Origin: Desulfosporosinus sp049943955
GTDB taxonomy: Bacteria; Bacillota; Desulfitobacteriia; Desulfitobacteriales; Desulfitobacteriaceae
Direction: 5' to 3'
Assembly (NCBI RefSeq): GCF_049943955.1
Contig: NZ_JBNFTW010000002.1
Span: 124,001 to 188,000 of the forward strand
DNA length: 64,000 bases
In this document: positions 15,699 to 23,791 of the stretch, piece after piece
Layout of the letters: each line of letters begins with the position of its first letter
Numbering within the stretch: position 1 is the first letter of the stretch
Notes under the pieces: model-generated
Told to the model about the DNA's origin: nothing
The model's input: the letters and a program-made list of their open reading frames with translations, nothing else
Databases searched by the model: none
Made by a program: the position numbers and the translations under genes

Positions 15699-16376
15699 TT
15701 GAAAAAACTTGTTTGCGCCGATGAGGTTAAAGCAGCAGCAGCAAAGGGACAAAAAATATTCTGTGTTGACGGCAATGCGATTATTACACCTTCAGCCAGG
15801 GATATGGCTAAAGATTTGGGGATAGAATTCACTGAAGGTTCAGTCCCGGCAGAGAACCATAGTTGCAAGGCAAGTGAAATGCAGAAAAACCTAAGCCAAG
15901 GTACAGAAATAGACAGAGATCTGATCTATCAGGTTGTCAAGGCTGTTTTGATGAATAAGGTTCTGCAAAATGGCTCGTTGTCTGTTCCTGTAACACCGTT
16001 TTTGACAGAGAGTGAACCAAAAAGCGGACTGAAAATTGTGCGGGGCAGAACCGTTAATTTTGAAAAGTTTGATACAGGAAATTCAAGTACCAACGTTGCA
16101 TACAGGGAAGTTATCAGTCAACATGATTCTCAAATGAGTGCAGGTTTTTTAACGATTGAAAAGTCTAGTTTTGATTGGGAATTATGCTATGAAGAGATTG
16201 ATATTATTCTCGAAGGAAGTCTGTCCCTCACTATAAATAATAAAACCTATGAGGCTTGCCAGGGTGATGTTCTTTTCATACCGAAAGGCTCGAAGGTAAC
16301 TTGGAGTTCTACCGGGTATGTCAAACTCTTCTATGTAACCTATCCGGCAAACTGGCCTGACCTTATGGCAGAATAG
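15699..16376 (+). CDS. eutQ: EutQ-like cupin protein
   Basis: 225 residues from TTG 15699, seven bases after a perfect AAAGGAGG; a GTG at 15693 is too close to the site. Residues 1-50 repeat the EutT/EutQ N-terminal motif (KKLVCADEVKAAAAKGQ, then ITPSARDMAKDLGIEF). Residues 110-225 are the EutQ cupin barrel (GFLTIEKSSFDWELCYEEIDIILEGSLSLTI, then GDVLFIPKGSKVTW). EutQ proteins have been linked to acetate kinase activity in ethanolamine compartments; here the acetyl phosphate made by PduL would be the matching substrate. The metal-ligand His of classical cupins are not obvious. Confidence 0.9.
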   Translation: MKKLVCADEVKAAAAKGQKIFCVDGNAIITPSARDMAKDLGIEFTEGSVPAENHSCKASEMQKNLSQGTEIDRDLIYQVVKAVLMNKVLQNGSLSVPVTPFLTESEPKSGLKIVRGRTVNFEKFDTGNSSTNVAYREVISQHDSQMSAGFLTIEKSSFDWELCYEEIDIILEGSLSLTINNKTYEACQGDVLFIPKGSKVTWSSTGYVKLFYVTYPANWPDLMAE

Positions 16377-16387
16377 GAGGGAATGTT

Positions 16388-16996
16388 ATGCAAGCACTTG
16401 GCTTAATTGAGACACGGGGATTTCTTGCTGCGATTGAATGCGCAGACGTCATGCTCAAAGCGGCGCAAGTGGAACTTGTAGGGAGAACCTTTGTTGGCGG
16501 CGGTCTTGTAACGATTGCAGTAACCGGTGATGTGGGAGCCGTTCAAGCTTCAGTAGAAGCTGGTGCAATTGCGGCTAAGCAGATAAGAAACACTTCACTG
16601 GTTTCACAACATGTTATTCCCAGACCGGATGGCCAAATAGAGCATTTGGTTGCTTCAAACATCCCACCAAGTTCAGATTTAAAAAGCCCCTTAAAGGAAT
16701 CGCTTCCAAAACAGGGAACCTCCAAACAACGTTTTGAACCCGATGAAACCGCAAAAGAACCTGCTGACTCTTCGCAGCTGCAAACGACCTTTTCCAGCAA
16801 AGAGGACGTCGATACTTTTGTCCATAAATTTGGGCTTAAAAATAGCTTGGATGCTTTAAAGACTCTTTCAGTATCCAAACTTCGCAAATTAGCCAAAGAA
16901 TATAAAGAACTTGATATCGCAGACCGTATAATAGCAAAGGCAAATAAAGATTTACTTTTGCAAAAGTTTAAAGGTTATTACGAAAGAATGAAATAA
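16388..16996 (+). CDS. BMC-H shell protein with long C-terminal extension
   Basis: 202 residues, ATG 16388 after AGGAGGG. Residues 1-90 are a canonical BMC-H (ALGLIETRGFLAAIECADVM, GGGLVTIAVTGDVGAVQASVEAG, HVIPRPDGQIE). Residues 91-145 are a Ser/Pro/Lys linker of low complexity. Residues 146-202 form a small helical domain (FVHKFGLKNSLDALKTLSVSKLRKLAKEYK), with a Lys-rich end (LLLQKFKGYYERMK). PduK and EutK also carry C-terminal domains on a BMC fold, but this one lacks the Cys cluster of PduK. The helical tail could face the cytosol or lumen and bind nucleic acid or cargo; this is inference. Confidence 0.92.
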   Translation: MQALGLIETRGFLAAIECADVMLKAAQVELVGRTFVGGGLVTIAVTGDVGAVQASVEAGAIAAKQIRNTSLVSQHVIPRPDGQIEHLVASNIPPSSDLKSPLKESLPKQGTSKQRFEPDETAKEPADSSQLQTTFSSKEDVDTFVHKFGLKNSLDALKTLSVSKLRKLAKEYKELDIADRIIAKANKDLLLQKFKGYYERMK

Positions 16997-17086
16997 GACT
17001 AGCTTCTGCGCAAGGTTATCGAATTGTGCAACAGGGCAGGTATAACCTGAAAAAGGTGCATATCTGCGGAAGGAGGAATCGTTGAA

Positions 17087-18577
17087 TTGGAAAGCTTTGA
17101 TTATGATTTGCAGTCTGTACAGGAAACTAGGAATCTTGCCCGTCAGGCTAAATTAGCACAAGCTGAACTTGCAAAATTCAATTGTGAACAGATTGATAAA
17201 ATCATACGAAATATGGTTAAAGCTGCAGAGGAAAATGCCGTAGCATTGGCCAAAATGGCCGTAGAGGAAACAGGTTTTGGTAAGGTTGAGGATAAAACCT
17301 TTAAGAATCACTTTGCTTCTACAGAACTTTATGAATTCATTAAAACTATGCCGACTATAGGGGTCATTCGCGAAGATACAGTCAATAAAGTTACAGAAAT
17401 CGCCGAACCGGTAGGATTGCTCATGGGAATCGTTCCCTCAACGAATCCTACATCAACGACGATCTATAAGTCCATTATTGCCATTAAAGCTCGTAATGGG
17501 ATTGTATTTTCCCCGCATCCTTCGGCACTAAAATGTACAAATCAGGCGGCAAAATTGATGCATGATGCGGCGGTTGCAGCCGGTGCTCCTGTAAATATTA
17601 TTGGCTGTATCTCTAAACCATCGATGGATGCAACCAATGAACTTATGAAGTGTGACGAGGTTGCAATGATCATTGCAACTGGCGGTTCTGCCATGGTAAA
17701 GGCAGCGTATAGTGCAGGTAAACCTGCTTTGGGTGTCGGACCGGGAAACGTTCCGGCCTTTATCGAAAGAACTGCTAATGTAACGAAAGCTGTTAAAAAT
17801 ATTATAGCCAGTAAAACCTTTGACAACGGAACCATATGTGCATCTGAACAATCCGTTATTGTGGAAGAATGTATTCGTGATCAAGTTGTAGAGGAGTTCA
17901 AACGCCAAGGCGGTTATTTCATGACACCTGCGGAAACCGAGCAGGTAAGCAAGAAGTTATTTGTTAAAGGACATGCGATGAATGCCAAAATGGTAGGCAG
18001 ATCTTCGGAAGTCATCGCCAATACTGCTGGTATATCAATTCCCCCGGGAACAAAAGTGCTGTTGGGTGAACAACAGGGAGTGGGTGAAGGATACCCGCTG
18101 TCTTATGAAAAGTTAACAACAGTATTAGCTTTTTATACCGTTAAAGATTGGCAAGAGGCTTGTGATTTAAGCATCAGATTATTGAATAATGGCGGAGTAG
18201 GCCATAGCATCTCTATCCATACTGAAAATCCTGAAATAGCTAAGAAGTTCTCCGAAAAACCTGTTTTTAGGATTTTAGTCAATACTTCCTCAAGTCAAGG
18301 CGGAGTGGGAGCAAGTACTGGGCTTGCACCGGCCTTTACCTTAGGATGCGGCACTTGGGGCGGCAGTGCAACCTCCGATAATGTAACACCGTTGCACTTA
18401 ATCAATATCAAACGTATAGCCTATGGAATCAAAGACTTCACTGAAAACGCCAATAGCTCCGCTTCTTTCTCCTGCGAGGCACAGAAAACCGGTGTTTCAG
18501 GCAGTATCAGTGAAGATCAGATTCAAAACCTCGTGGAAGAAGTGCTTTCGCTCCTAAAAAAAAGAGGTGACTACTAA
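17087..18577 (+). CDS. CoA-acylating aldehyde dehydrogenase (EutE/CutF type)
   Basis: 496 residues from TTG 17087 behind AAGGAGG (10-base spacing). It converts the acetaldehyde released by choline lyase, with CoA and NAD, to acetyl-CoA inside the shell. The catalytic Cys251 is present in FDNGTICASEQSVIVEE, and the nucleotide-binding IVPSTNPTSTTIYKSIIAIK and GVGPGNVPAFIERTANV are intact. Residues 1-30 (SFDYDLQSVQETRNLARQAK) and the last 22 (SEDQIQNLVEEVLSLLKK), set off by a Ser/Gly linker, are amphipathic helices typical of encapsulation peptides. It is paralogous to the Cys-less copy at 5699. The next gene starts two bases after the stop. Confidence 0.95.
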   Translation: MESFDYDLQSVQETRNLARQAKLAQAELAKFNCEQIDKIIRNMVKAAEENAVALAKMAVEETGFGKVEDKTFKNHFASTELYEFIKTMPTIGVIREDTVNKVTEIAEPVGLLMGIVPSTNPTSTTIYKSIIAIKARNGIVFSPHPSALKCTNQAAKLMHDAAVAAGAPVNIIGCISKPSMDATNELMKCDEVAMIIATGGSAMVKAAYSAGKPALGVGPGNVPAFIERTANVTKAVKNIIASKTFDNGTICASEQSVIVEECIRDQVVEEFKRQGGYFMTPAETEQVSKKLFVKGHAMNAKMVGRSSEVIANTAGISIPPGTKVLLGEQQGVGEGYPLSYEKLTTVLAFYTVKDWQEACDLSIRLLNNGGVGHSISIHTENPEIAKKFSEKPVFRILVNTSSSQGGVGASTGLAPAFTLGCGTWGGSATSDNVTPLHLINIKRIAYGIKDFTENANSSASFSCEAQKTGVSGSISEDQIQNLVEEVLSLLKKRGDY

Positions 18578-18578
18578 A

Positions 18579-19220
18579 GTGGGAAAGTACGACACTTTAG
18601 TAGAGCTTTTACTCGAAGTGGTCAAAGAGGGGGGAGATATAAAGGAGAAGGACAACTCCATACCTGTGGGAATCTCTAATAGGCATATTCATTTATCCCA
18701 ATCTGACGCAGATGTTTTGTTCGGAACGGGATACAAACTGACAAAAACTAAAGATCTGTCTCAACCGGGGCAATATGCCTGTCAGGAGACATTAACCATC
18801 TGCGGGCCTAAAGGGGCTATCGAAAAGGTCCGCATTCTGGGGCCGGTGAGACGCGAATCGCAGATCGAAATATTATTGGCAGATTGTTTCAAACTGGGGG
18901 TTACTGCACCGGTAAGATTGTCAGGAGACTTGGAAGGTTCTCCAGGTATAACTCTGGTTGGCCCTAAAGGAAGTATCTTTCTGACAAAGGGATTGATCAT
19001 TGCTCAAAGACATATTCATATGTCCCTGGCAGATGCAAAACATTTCTGTGTTAAGGATGGGGAAGAGGTTACTATCCAGACAACTGGACTTCGTGGGGGT
19101 ACTTACACTAATGTTGTTGTGAGGGCCAACGATAACTCAAGTCTGGAATGTCATCTCGACACTGAAGAGGCCAATGCTATGTGTCTAAAATCGACGTCAA
19201 AAATTAAAATCGTAAAATGA
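18579..19220 (+). CDS. pduL: PduL-type phosphotransacylase
   Basis: 213 residues from GTG 18579, nine bases after AGAGGTG at the end of the dehydrogenase gene. It converts acetyl-CoA to acetyl phosphate and frees CoA inside the compartment. Two PduL barrels carry the metal motifs: PVGISNRHIHLS in the first half and GLIIAQRHIHMSLADAKHF in the second, with the paired His-x-His zinc ligands. Residues 1-18 (GKYDTLVELLLEVVKEGG) are an amphipathic helix ahead of the domain, the usual encapsulation peptide of compartment PduL. This completes the acetaldehyde to acetyl phosphate route. A soluble Pta is not needed. Confidence 0.95.
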   Translation: MGKYDTLVELLLEVVKEGGDIKEKDNSIPVGISNRHIHLSQSDADVLFGTGYKLTKTKDLSQPGQYACQETLTICGPKGAIEKVRILGPVRRESQIEILLADCFKLGVTAPVRLSGDLEGSPGITLVGPKGSIFLTKGLIIAQRHIHMSLADAKHFCVKDGEEVTIQTTGLRGGTYTNVVVRANDNSSLECHLDTEEANAMCLKSTSKIKIVK

Positions 19221-19246
19221 AAGTAATTTAGAGGAGGCAATTCACA

Positions 19247-19537
19247 ATGAACAAAACTGAAGCATTAGGATTAATTGAAACTAAAGGTCTGGTTGGAGCA
19301 ATCGAGGCGGCTGATGCCATGGTCAAAGCAGCTAATGTCTATTTGATTGGCCGCGAGCTTGTTGGTGGTGGTTTGGTTACGGTTATGGTCAGAGGAGATG
19401 TTGGTGCAGTCAAAGCTGCTACTGATGCCGGTGCTGCTGCTGCTCAACGAGTAGGAGAACTGATCTCCGTCCATGTTATCCCACGCCCACATGGTGACGT
19501 AGAATTGATCCTCCCTGCAGTGAAAAAGGAAGCATAA
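19247..19537 (+). CDS. BMC-H shell protein (PduA/EutM type)
   Basis: 96 residues, ATG 19247 after AGAGGAGG. A textbook BMC-H: ALGLIETKGLVGAIEAADAMVKAANV, pore loop Val-Gly-Gly-Gly, GLVTVMVRGDVGAVKAATDAG, HVIPRPHGDVE. It is the last gene of the compartment run, followed by a 12-bp terminator hairpin. With good codon and ribosome binding context at the end of the operon it is likely an abundant facet protein. Its pore (Gly-Gly-Gly) is the more usual type compared with the first two shell genes. Confidence 0.96.
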   Translation: MNKTEALGLIETKGLVGAIEAADAMVKAANVYLIGRELVGGGLVTVMVRGDVGAVKAATDAGAAAAQRVGELISVHVIPRPHGDVELILPAVKKEA

Positions 19538-19570
19538 TCATTTGAAATTTATTCCCAACTGTGAACAAAT

Positions 19571-19607
19571 GAAGGCCAAAACTTCTTAACTTGAGGTTTT
19601 GGCCTTC
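19571..19607. terminator. Bidirectional terminator closing the BMC run
   Basis: GAAGGCCAAAAC (19571-19582) pairs perfectly with GTTTTGGCCTTC (19596-19607) over a 13-base loop. It lies between the convergent last shell gene and the minus-strand winged-helix gene. The T-run is weak on both sides. Confidence 0.7.
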
Positions 19608-19650
19608 GGGCATATTAGCGGATGCTAAATTGTTTGCCTTTGCTTAAACT

Positions 19651-19917
19651 TTAACCTACATATTTCATGAGGCGTTTACCATAATCCGTAATTTTATAAC
19701 TTAGTTGAAGATTCCCGTTATCATCGAGAGCAGCATTCTTTAAGTCAATAAGACCCGTAGCTGTTAGCGTGAGAAGATAATCTTCAATACCTCGCTCATT
19801 AACACTTCTATCAAGAGGATACTCATTTCTCAGGATTACTAATAGTTCTTGATTTGAGAGGTTTTCATTCTCGGAGATTACTTGTAATAGTCTAAACTTG
19901 ACAGGTATCTGACTCAT
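19651..19917 (-). CDS. Small winged-helix-like protein
   Basis: 88 residues from ATG 19917 with AAGGAGG upstream. The pattern KFRLLQVISENENLSNQELLVIL, then RGIEDYLLTLTATGLIDLKN and LSYKITDYGKRLMKYV reads as a winged-helix fold: three helices and a wing before a last helix. No exact family is recognised. It is 12 bases downstream of the EamA transporter and probably co-transcribed with it, so it could regulate that gene or be a passive partner. It has no sensor domain. Confidence 0.65.
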   Translation of the reverse strand: MSQIPVKFRLLQVISENENLSNQELLVILRNEYPLDRSVNERGIEDYLLTLTATGLIDLKNAALDDNGNLQLSYKITDYGKRLMKYVG

Positions 19918-19929
19918 AAAGAAACCTCC

Positions 19930-20925
19930 TTAGCGAATTTTCAAATTAAGCAGATCTTTGGGATTACCGACGGTAAGGATCGTCCCCAGAAACAAGACAA
20001 CAACACCGATAATTAAGTTTGGGGTAAGCGGCAGGTTATTCAACAACCACCCAAAGAAAACTGACCAGATTGCAAAGGTCACACTCAAGCCCATGGTTCT
20101 GCCTACTCCGGTCATATTCATTGCTCGATACCAGGATAAAAAAGAAATACCGCCGATAAGGCCGATGACAGCAATGTACCAGCCAGTTGGTGCCGAGAAG
20201 CTCTTTGTAAGAATTTGGTACGAAACACCTCCTGCCAATGGGAGGATGGCAAAAAGATAAACAAAAAAGGAAGTAGCTTCTCTTATACCGATAGCGATAT
20301 CTGAATCAACTAAATCCATCCCATAAGTTGATAGCACACCTTCTATAGCCCAGCCAATGGCAGAAATAACGGCAAAGGTAATGCCAAGATAAAAATGAGG
20401 ATAATTCGAACCATCAGGCGGGACAAATCCCACGATAAATGAGCCAGTAATTGCTAGTAGAATACCTGCCCATACACGAGGTGATATCTTTTCTTTAAGA
20501 AAAACGGCACCGAGGACAGCGCCAATTGCAGGATATCCTGCCGTAATTGCAGCGGTATAGGAGGCTCCTGCAAAATAAATTCCAAGCAGATTACCAGACA
20601 TTCCGATTGGTCCGCCAAGGATAGCAGCTAACATAATTATTCTAGCCGGCCGTGTTTTTAAGGTACGAGCATAATCGCGCCATTTTCCATTTAGGACATT
20701 ATAAAAAAATAGCCAAAGCGCAGCGAAACCATCATGAATACAAGCACCGACTAAAGGAGCAGCGAAAATACTCATATTATTTGTGAAGGGGGCTAAACCA
20801 AGCACCATTCCCATGAGTACTCCGTCTAGCCCCCAAGCTGCACCTGACAATAACCCACTTCCAACACCCTTTTTAGCAAAGGCTAAGTCTCTCTTCTGCA
20901 AAAGCAATTGTGCTCTCTGTTCCAT
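19930..20925 (-). CDS. EamA-family (DMT) transporter
   Basis: 331 residues, ATG 20925 after AAGGAG. Ten predicted membrane helices in two EamA repeats (roughly 20-150 and 175-320). Gly-rich helices such as GSGLLSGAAWGLDGVLMGMVLG, AAITAGYPAIGAVLGAVFL and MGLSVTFAIWSVFFGWLLN are typical of drug/metabolite exporters. The N-terminus is longer than usual (15 charged residues before the first helix). The substrate is not predictable. Orientation and spacing suggest it belongs with the LysR gene (60 bases upstream) and the winged-helix gene. Confidence 0.9.
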   Translation of the reverse strand: MEQRAQLLLQKRDLAFAKKGVGSGLLSGAAWGLDGVLMGMVLGLAPFTNNMSIFAAPLVGACIHDGFAALWLFFYNVLNGKWRDYARTLKTRPARIIMLAAILGGPIGMSGNLLGIYFAGASYTAAITAGYPAIGAVLGAVFLKEKISPRVWAGILLAITGSFIVGFVPPDGSNYPHFYLGITFAVISAIGWAIEGVLSTYGMDLVDSDIAIGIREATSFFVYLFAILPLAGGVSYQILTKSFSAPTGWYIAVIGLIGGISFLSWYRAMNMTGVGRTMGLSVTFAIWSVFFGWLLNNLPLTPNLIIGVVVLFLGTILTVGNPKDLLNLKIR

Positions 20926-20985
20926 TAGCCTAATAACTCCTTAAGTTGATAAATTCCAAACCGCATCTGACGCAGCTGATCCAAT

Positions 20986-21927
20986 TTACACAGCCTGGAC
21001 AACTTGGGCAGCGTGAGCTGCCTGCGCTGCCTGCCGTTTTTTGGTGCAAGTATCTTTAATCACTCTGATAAATTCTTTTTCCACCAAGGAAAGATGGTGG
21101 CGATTCGACCAAATTAAGAGAATTGATACTTCTAAATGAGCATCGTCAATTAAGATTTTCTTGATTTTATTGGATTTTGCGAATTCATCAGCCATAAATT
21201 TAGGAACAAATGCAATACTTTCACCTTGAGATAAAATTTTCTCCATCATCTCTAAATTATCAACGCGGTAAGAGACATTGATATCACCATATTTACGCAG
21301 CAAACTAGATACGCCACAATTGGTAATATACTCAGTGTTGTATAAAAGTATAGGCAAGGTAAGTGCTTGATTAAGAGGTATTGAATTTTGACTAATCGTA
21401 GAATTTGACCCAGTAATAATTACAAATTCATCCGTAAATAATTCTTTACAACTAATGTCTTTGGCTTGGCAAAATGCTTCGGTATTAAAAATAATACCAA
21501 AGTTTGCTTTACCGGTTTTAACGTCTTGCAAAATATTATTTGATTCTCCGACTTTTAACAAGGTATTAACTTTGGGATGATTATGTTTAAAAGTCGTTAA
21601 AATATCAGGCATGATAGTGATATTTACACTGGGATCTGATGCAACCGAGATATTTCCATTAAGCTCGATGGAATTAGCTTTACCTATAGATCGGATATCA
21701 TCGATGATATCGAGTACTTCTTTAGCTTTGACTATAATCAATTCCGCTATTTCGGTTAGTTGAGCACCAGACCTTGTCCGAGTTAAAAGTACGACACCGA
21801 GTTCATCCTCTAGCTTACTGATGGCTGAACTAAGAGCCGGCTGGGAAATATGAGCTCGTTCAGCCGCCAGCGAGATGGACTTGGATTCCTGTACTGCAAC
21901 TAAAAAGGCTAATTGTTCAAGACGCAT
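20986..21927 (-). CDS. LysR-type transcriptional regulator
   Basis: 313 residues, ATG 21927 after AAGGAAGG. N-terminal winged helix-turn-helix (RLEQLAFLVAVQESKSISLAAERAHISQPALSSAISKLEDELG, residues 2-44) followed by the periplasmic-binding-like effector domain (about 90-295). The C-terminus ends in an unusual low-complexity tail (RQAAQAAHAAQVVQAV) encoded by short GC-richer repeats unlike the rest of the gene. It is divergent from the MFS transporter, the classic LysR arrangement, and the gap holds several palindromes of the right type. It probably regulates the MFS/phosphodiesterase genes and itself; the inducer is unknown. Confidence 0.94.
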   Translation of the reverse strand: MRLEQLAFLVAVQESKSISLAAERAHISQPALSSAISKLEDELGVVLLTRTRSGAQLTEIAELIIVKAKEVLDIIDDIRSIGKANSIELNGNISVASDPSVNITIMPDILTTFKHNHPKVNTLLKVGESNNILQDVKTGKANFGIIFNTEAFCQAKDISCKELFTDEFVIITGSNSTISQNSIPLNQALTLPILLYNTEYITNCGVSSLLRKYGDINVSYRVDNLEMMEKILSQGESIAFVPKFMADEFAKSNKIKKILIDDAHLEVSILLIWSNRHHLSLVEKEFIRVIKDTCTKKRQAAQAAHAAQVVQAV

Positions 21928-22350
21928 AGTTCATAACCTTCCTTAATAACGTATGTCGAATCCTGGCTTTTATTATACTATTTGTAATTTAAATTACAAT
22001 ATAAAATAAAGAAATATCTTGTATAAACAAGAATGATTTTAGTTATATAGGATATAACTACTAAGTATCCTATTCGAACAACAGATTTAGTTATATGGGA
22101 TATAACTACTAAGTATTTCACAGAAAAAGTCGAATCGCCTATAATAAGCGCAAGTGCTTATTATCACAAAAACAGTGCCCCAAAAAACAAGAGAAAGAAG
22201 AGAGAAAGGAAGGTGAATTAATAAGAAGAGGGATGAAGTGTTAGATATATAAAGATATAAAAGTAGAGGTAAAAGGTATAGAGGTATTGATTCCATATAA
22301 ACCAGGTATTTCAACCAATCAACAAAATCAAAATATGGGAGAGTGGGTAT
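21928..22350. promoter_or_regulatory. LysR/MFS divergent control region with palindromes
   Basis: The 423-base gap contains four ordered elements. A perfect 18-bp palindrome TTGTAATTTAAATTACAA at 21982-21999, adjacent to the lysR start. A direct pair of 28-base repeats at 22041-22068 and 22089-22116, each headed by a 19-bp palindrome (AGTTATAT, 3-base centre, ATATAACT), their starts 48 bases apart. A 24-base inverted repeat ATAATAAGC-6-GCTTATTAT at 22141-22164. After that comes a purine-rich stretch (about 22189-22245) and the GGGAGAG ribosome binding site of the MFS gene. These are good candidates for recognition and activation sites of the LysR protein. Confidence 0.65.
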
Positions 22351-23733
22351 ATGGCCGTAGTGACCGAATCAAATTTGGATGCAACAGTTAAAACGGGTGG
22401 TAAAAGACATTATCTTGATGAAGCACGTATGTGTATGGAACATTATAAATTTTTGATAATTCTTGCTCTAGCCTATGCGTTTGATCAAATGGATTTATTT
22501 ACGTTTTCTTTCGTAGCCCCTGCCTTAACAAAGCATTGGGGTGCTTCCATGGAGTGGATCGGAATAGTTAACTCGTGTACCTTTGTAGGTATGTTGTTCG
22601 GCTGTTGGTTCGGCGGCTGGCTGTCTGACGTAATTGGCCGCAGAAAAGCATTTTTGTTTTCCGTGTTCTTTTTCTCGACCTTTTCCATCTTAAATGGAGT
22701 GGCACCCACTCCAGCAATCTTCTTAGTTTTTAGAACCTTAACCGGTTTTGGTATCTTGTCAATGGTTGTTGTAGCTATGGTGTATATTACTGAAATATTA
22801 CCGGCTGTTTCAAGGGGAAAATGGCAGGCCATATCGCTGGCAACGGGTTTGCTGAGCGTACCTTTAATTGGACAAGTTGCTGAAAAAATTGTACCAAGCA
22901 GTCCTAATGGTTGGAGATATATTTTCTTTATCGGCGGAACAGGTTTTATCATCTTTATCTTAGCTCTAACCTGGCTCAAGGAATCCCCGCGTTGGCTTAT
23001 CACAAAGGGTCGTTATTCTGAAGCTGAAAAAGTAATTCAAAGATTTATTCCCAATGAAAAAGTTGACATTAACAATGAAGCCAGTATTAACCCGGAAAAT
23101 ACTGCTCCCAAAGAGGCTGGAACGATGGAGGCACTTAAAGAAATCTTCAGCAAGAAATATGCCAGGAAAACCAGTGTTCTAGTCATCATGGTCTGCTGTA
23201 TTACAGTTGGTTACTTTATGTTCTTTGGATGGATGCCTACATTATTAAATGATTATGGTTTTTCCTTGGATGACGCTTTGTGGATGTCTGCTCTTGTATC
23301 GTTTGGAAGTCCTATCGGTAACTATCTGGCTGCTGCCTTTACGGACAAAGGCGGAAGAAAGATTCCTATCGTTATCTACAGTCTTTTAGTCGGAGTACTG
23401 ACAATTGTCTTTGGTACTCTTAAGATCCCCATGGTTATTGTCGGTATAGGTTTCTTTATCAGAGTACTGATGGATGGCGTTTTCGTAGTCATGTGGTCTT
23501 ATTTAGCTGAAGCTTATCCAACTCATATCAGAAACAGCGGTACAGGCTTTATTTACAGTACAGGCAGACTTTTGACTGCTGTAGCTATGGTCGTTGTACC
23601 AATGATCTACAAAGGTTTTGGATATGCAGTATTGTTCGGCATAATCGGTGTTATGTTCCTCTTAGTCGCTGTTACCACTGGACTCTGGGGTGAAAAGACC
23701 GCTGGTCGCTCCTTGGATGAGATTGAGGCCTAG
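22351..23733 (+). CDS. MFS transporter (organic solute family)
   Basis: 460 residues, ATG 22351 behind GGGAGAG. Twelve predicted membrane helices. The signature between helices 2 and 3 is GGWLSDVIGRRKAFL, and the equivalent in the second half is AAFTDKGGRKIPIVI, so it is an intact major facilitator of the sugar/aromatic-acid type. An acidic Asp in helix 1 (FDQMDLFTFSFVAPAL) is typical of the aromatic or organic acid:H+ symporter group. The substrate is not certain. It lies 58 bases upstream of the phosphodiesterase gene with no terminator between, so substrate import and hydrolysis are probably linked. Confidence 0.92.
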   Translation: MAVVTESNLDATVKTGGKRHYLDEARMCMEHYKFLIILALAYAFDQMDLFTFSFVAPALTKHWGASMEWIGIVNSCTFVGMLFGCWFGGWLSDVIGRRKAFLFSVFFFSTFSILNGVAPTPAIFLVFRTLTGFGILSMVVVAMVYITEILPAVSRGKWQAISLATGLLSVPLIGQVAEKIVPSSPNGWRYIFFIGGTGFIIFILALTWLKESPRWLITKGRYSEAEKVIQRFIPNEKVDINNEASINPENTAPKEAGTMEALKEIFSKKYARKTSVLVIMVCCITVGYFMFFGWMPTLLNDYGFSLDDALWMSALVSFGSPIGNYLAAAFTDKGGRKIPIVIYSLLVGVLTIVFGTLKIPMVIVGIGFFIRVLMDGVFVVMWSYLAEAYPTHIRNSGTGFIYSTGRLLTAVAMVVVPMIYKGFGYAVLFGIIGVMFLLVAVTTGLWGEKTAGRSLDEIEA

Positions 23734-23791
23734 ATAATTTTTCATCTATAGTTATGGATGATAATAATAAGAATTTTAAGGAGTTGGGGTT

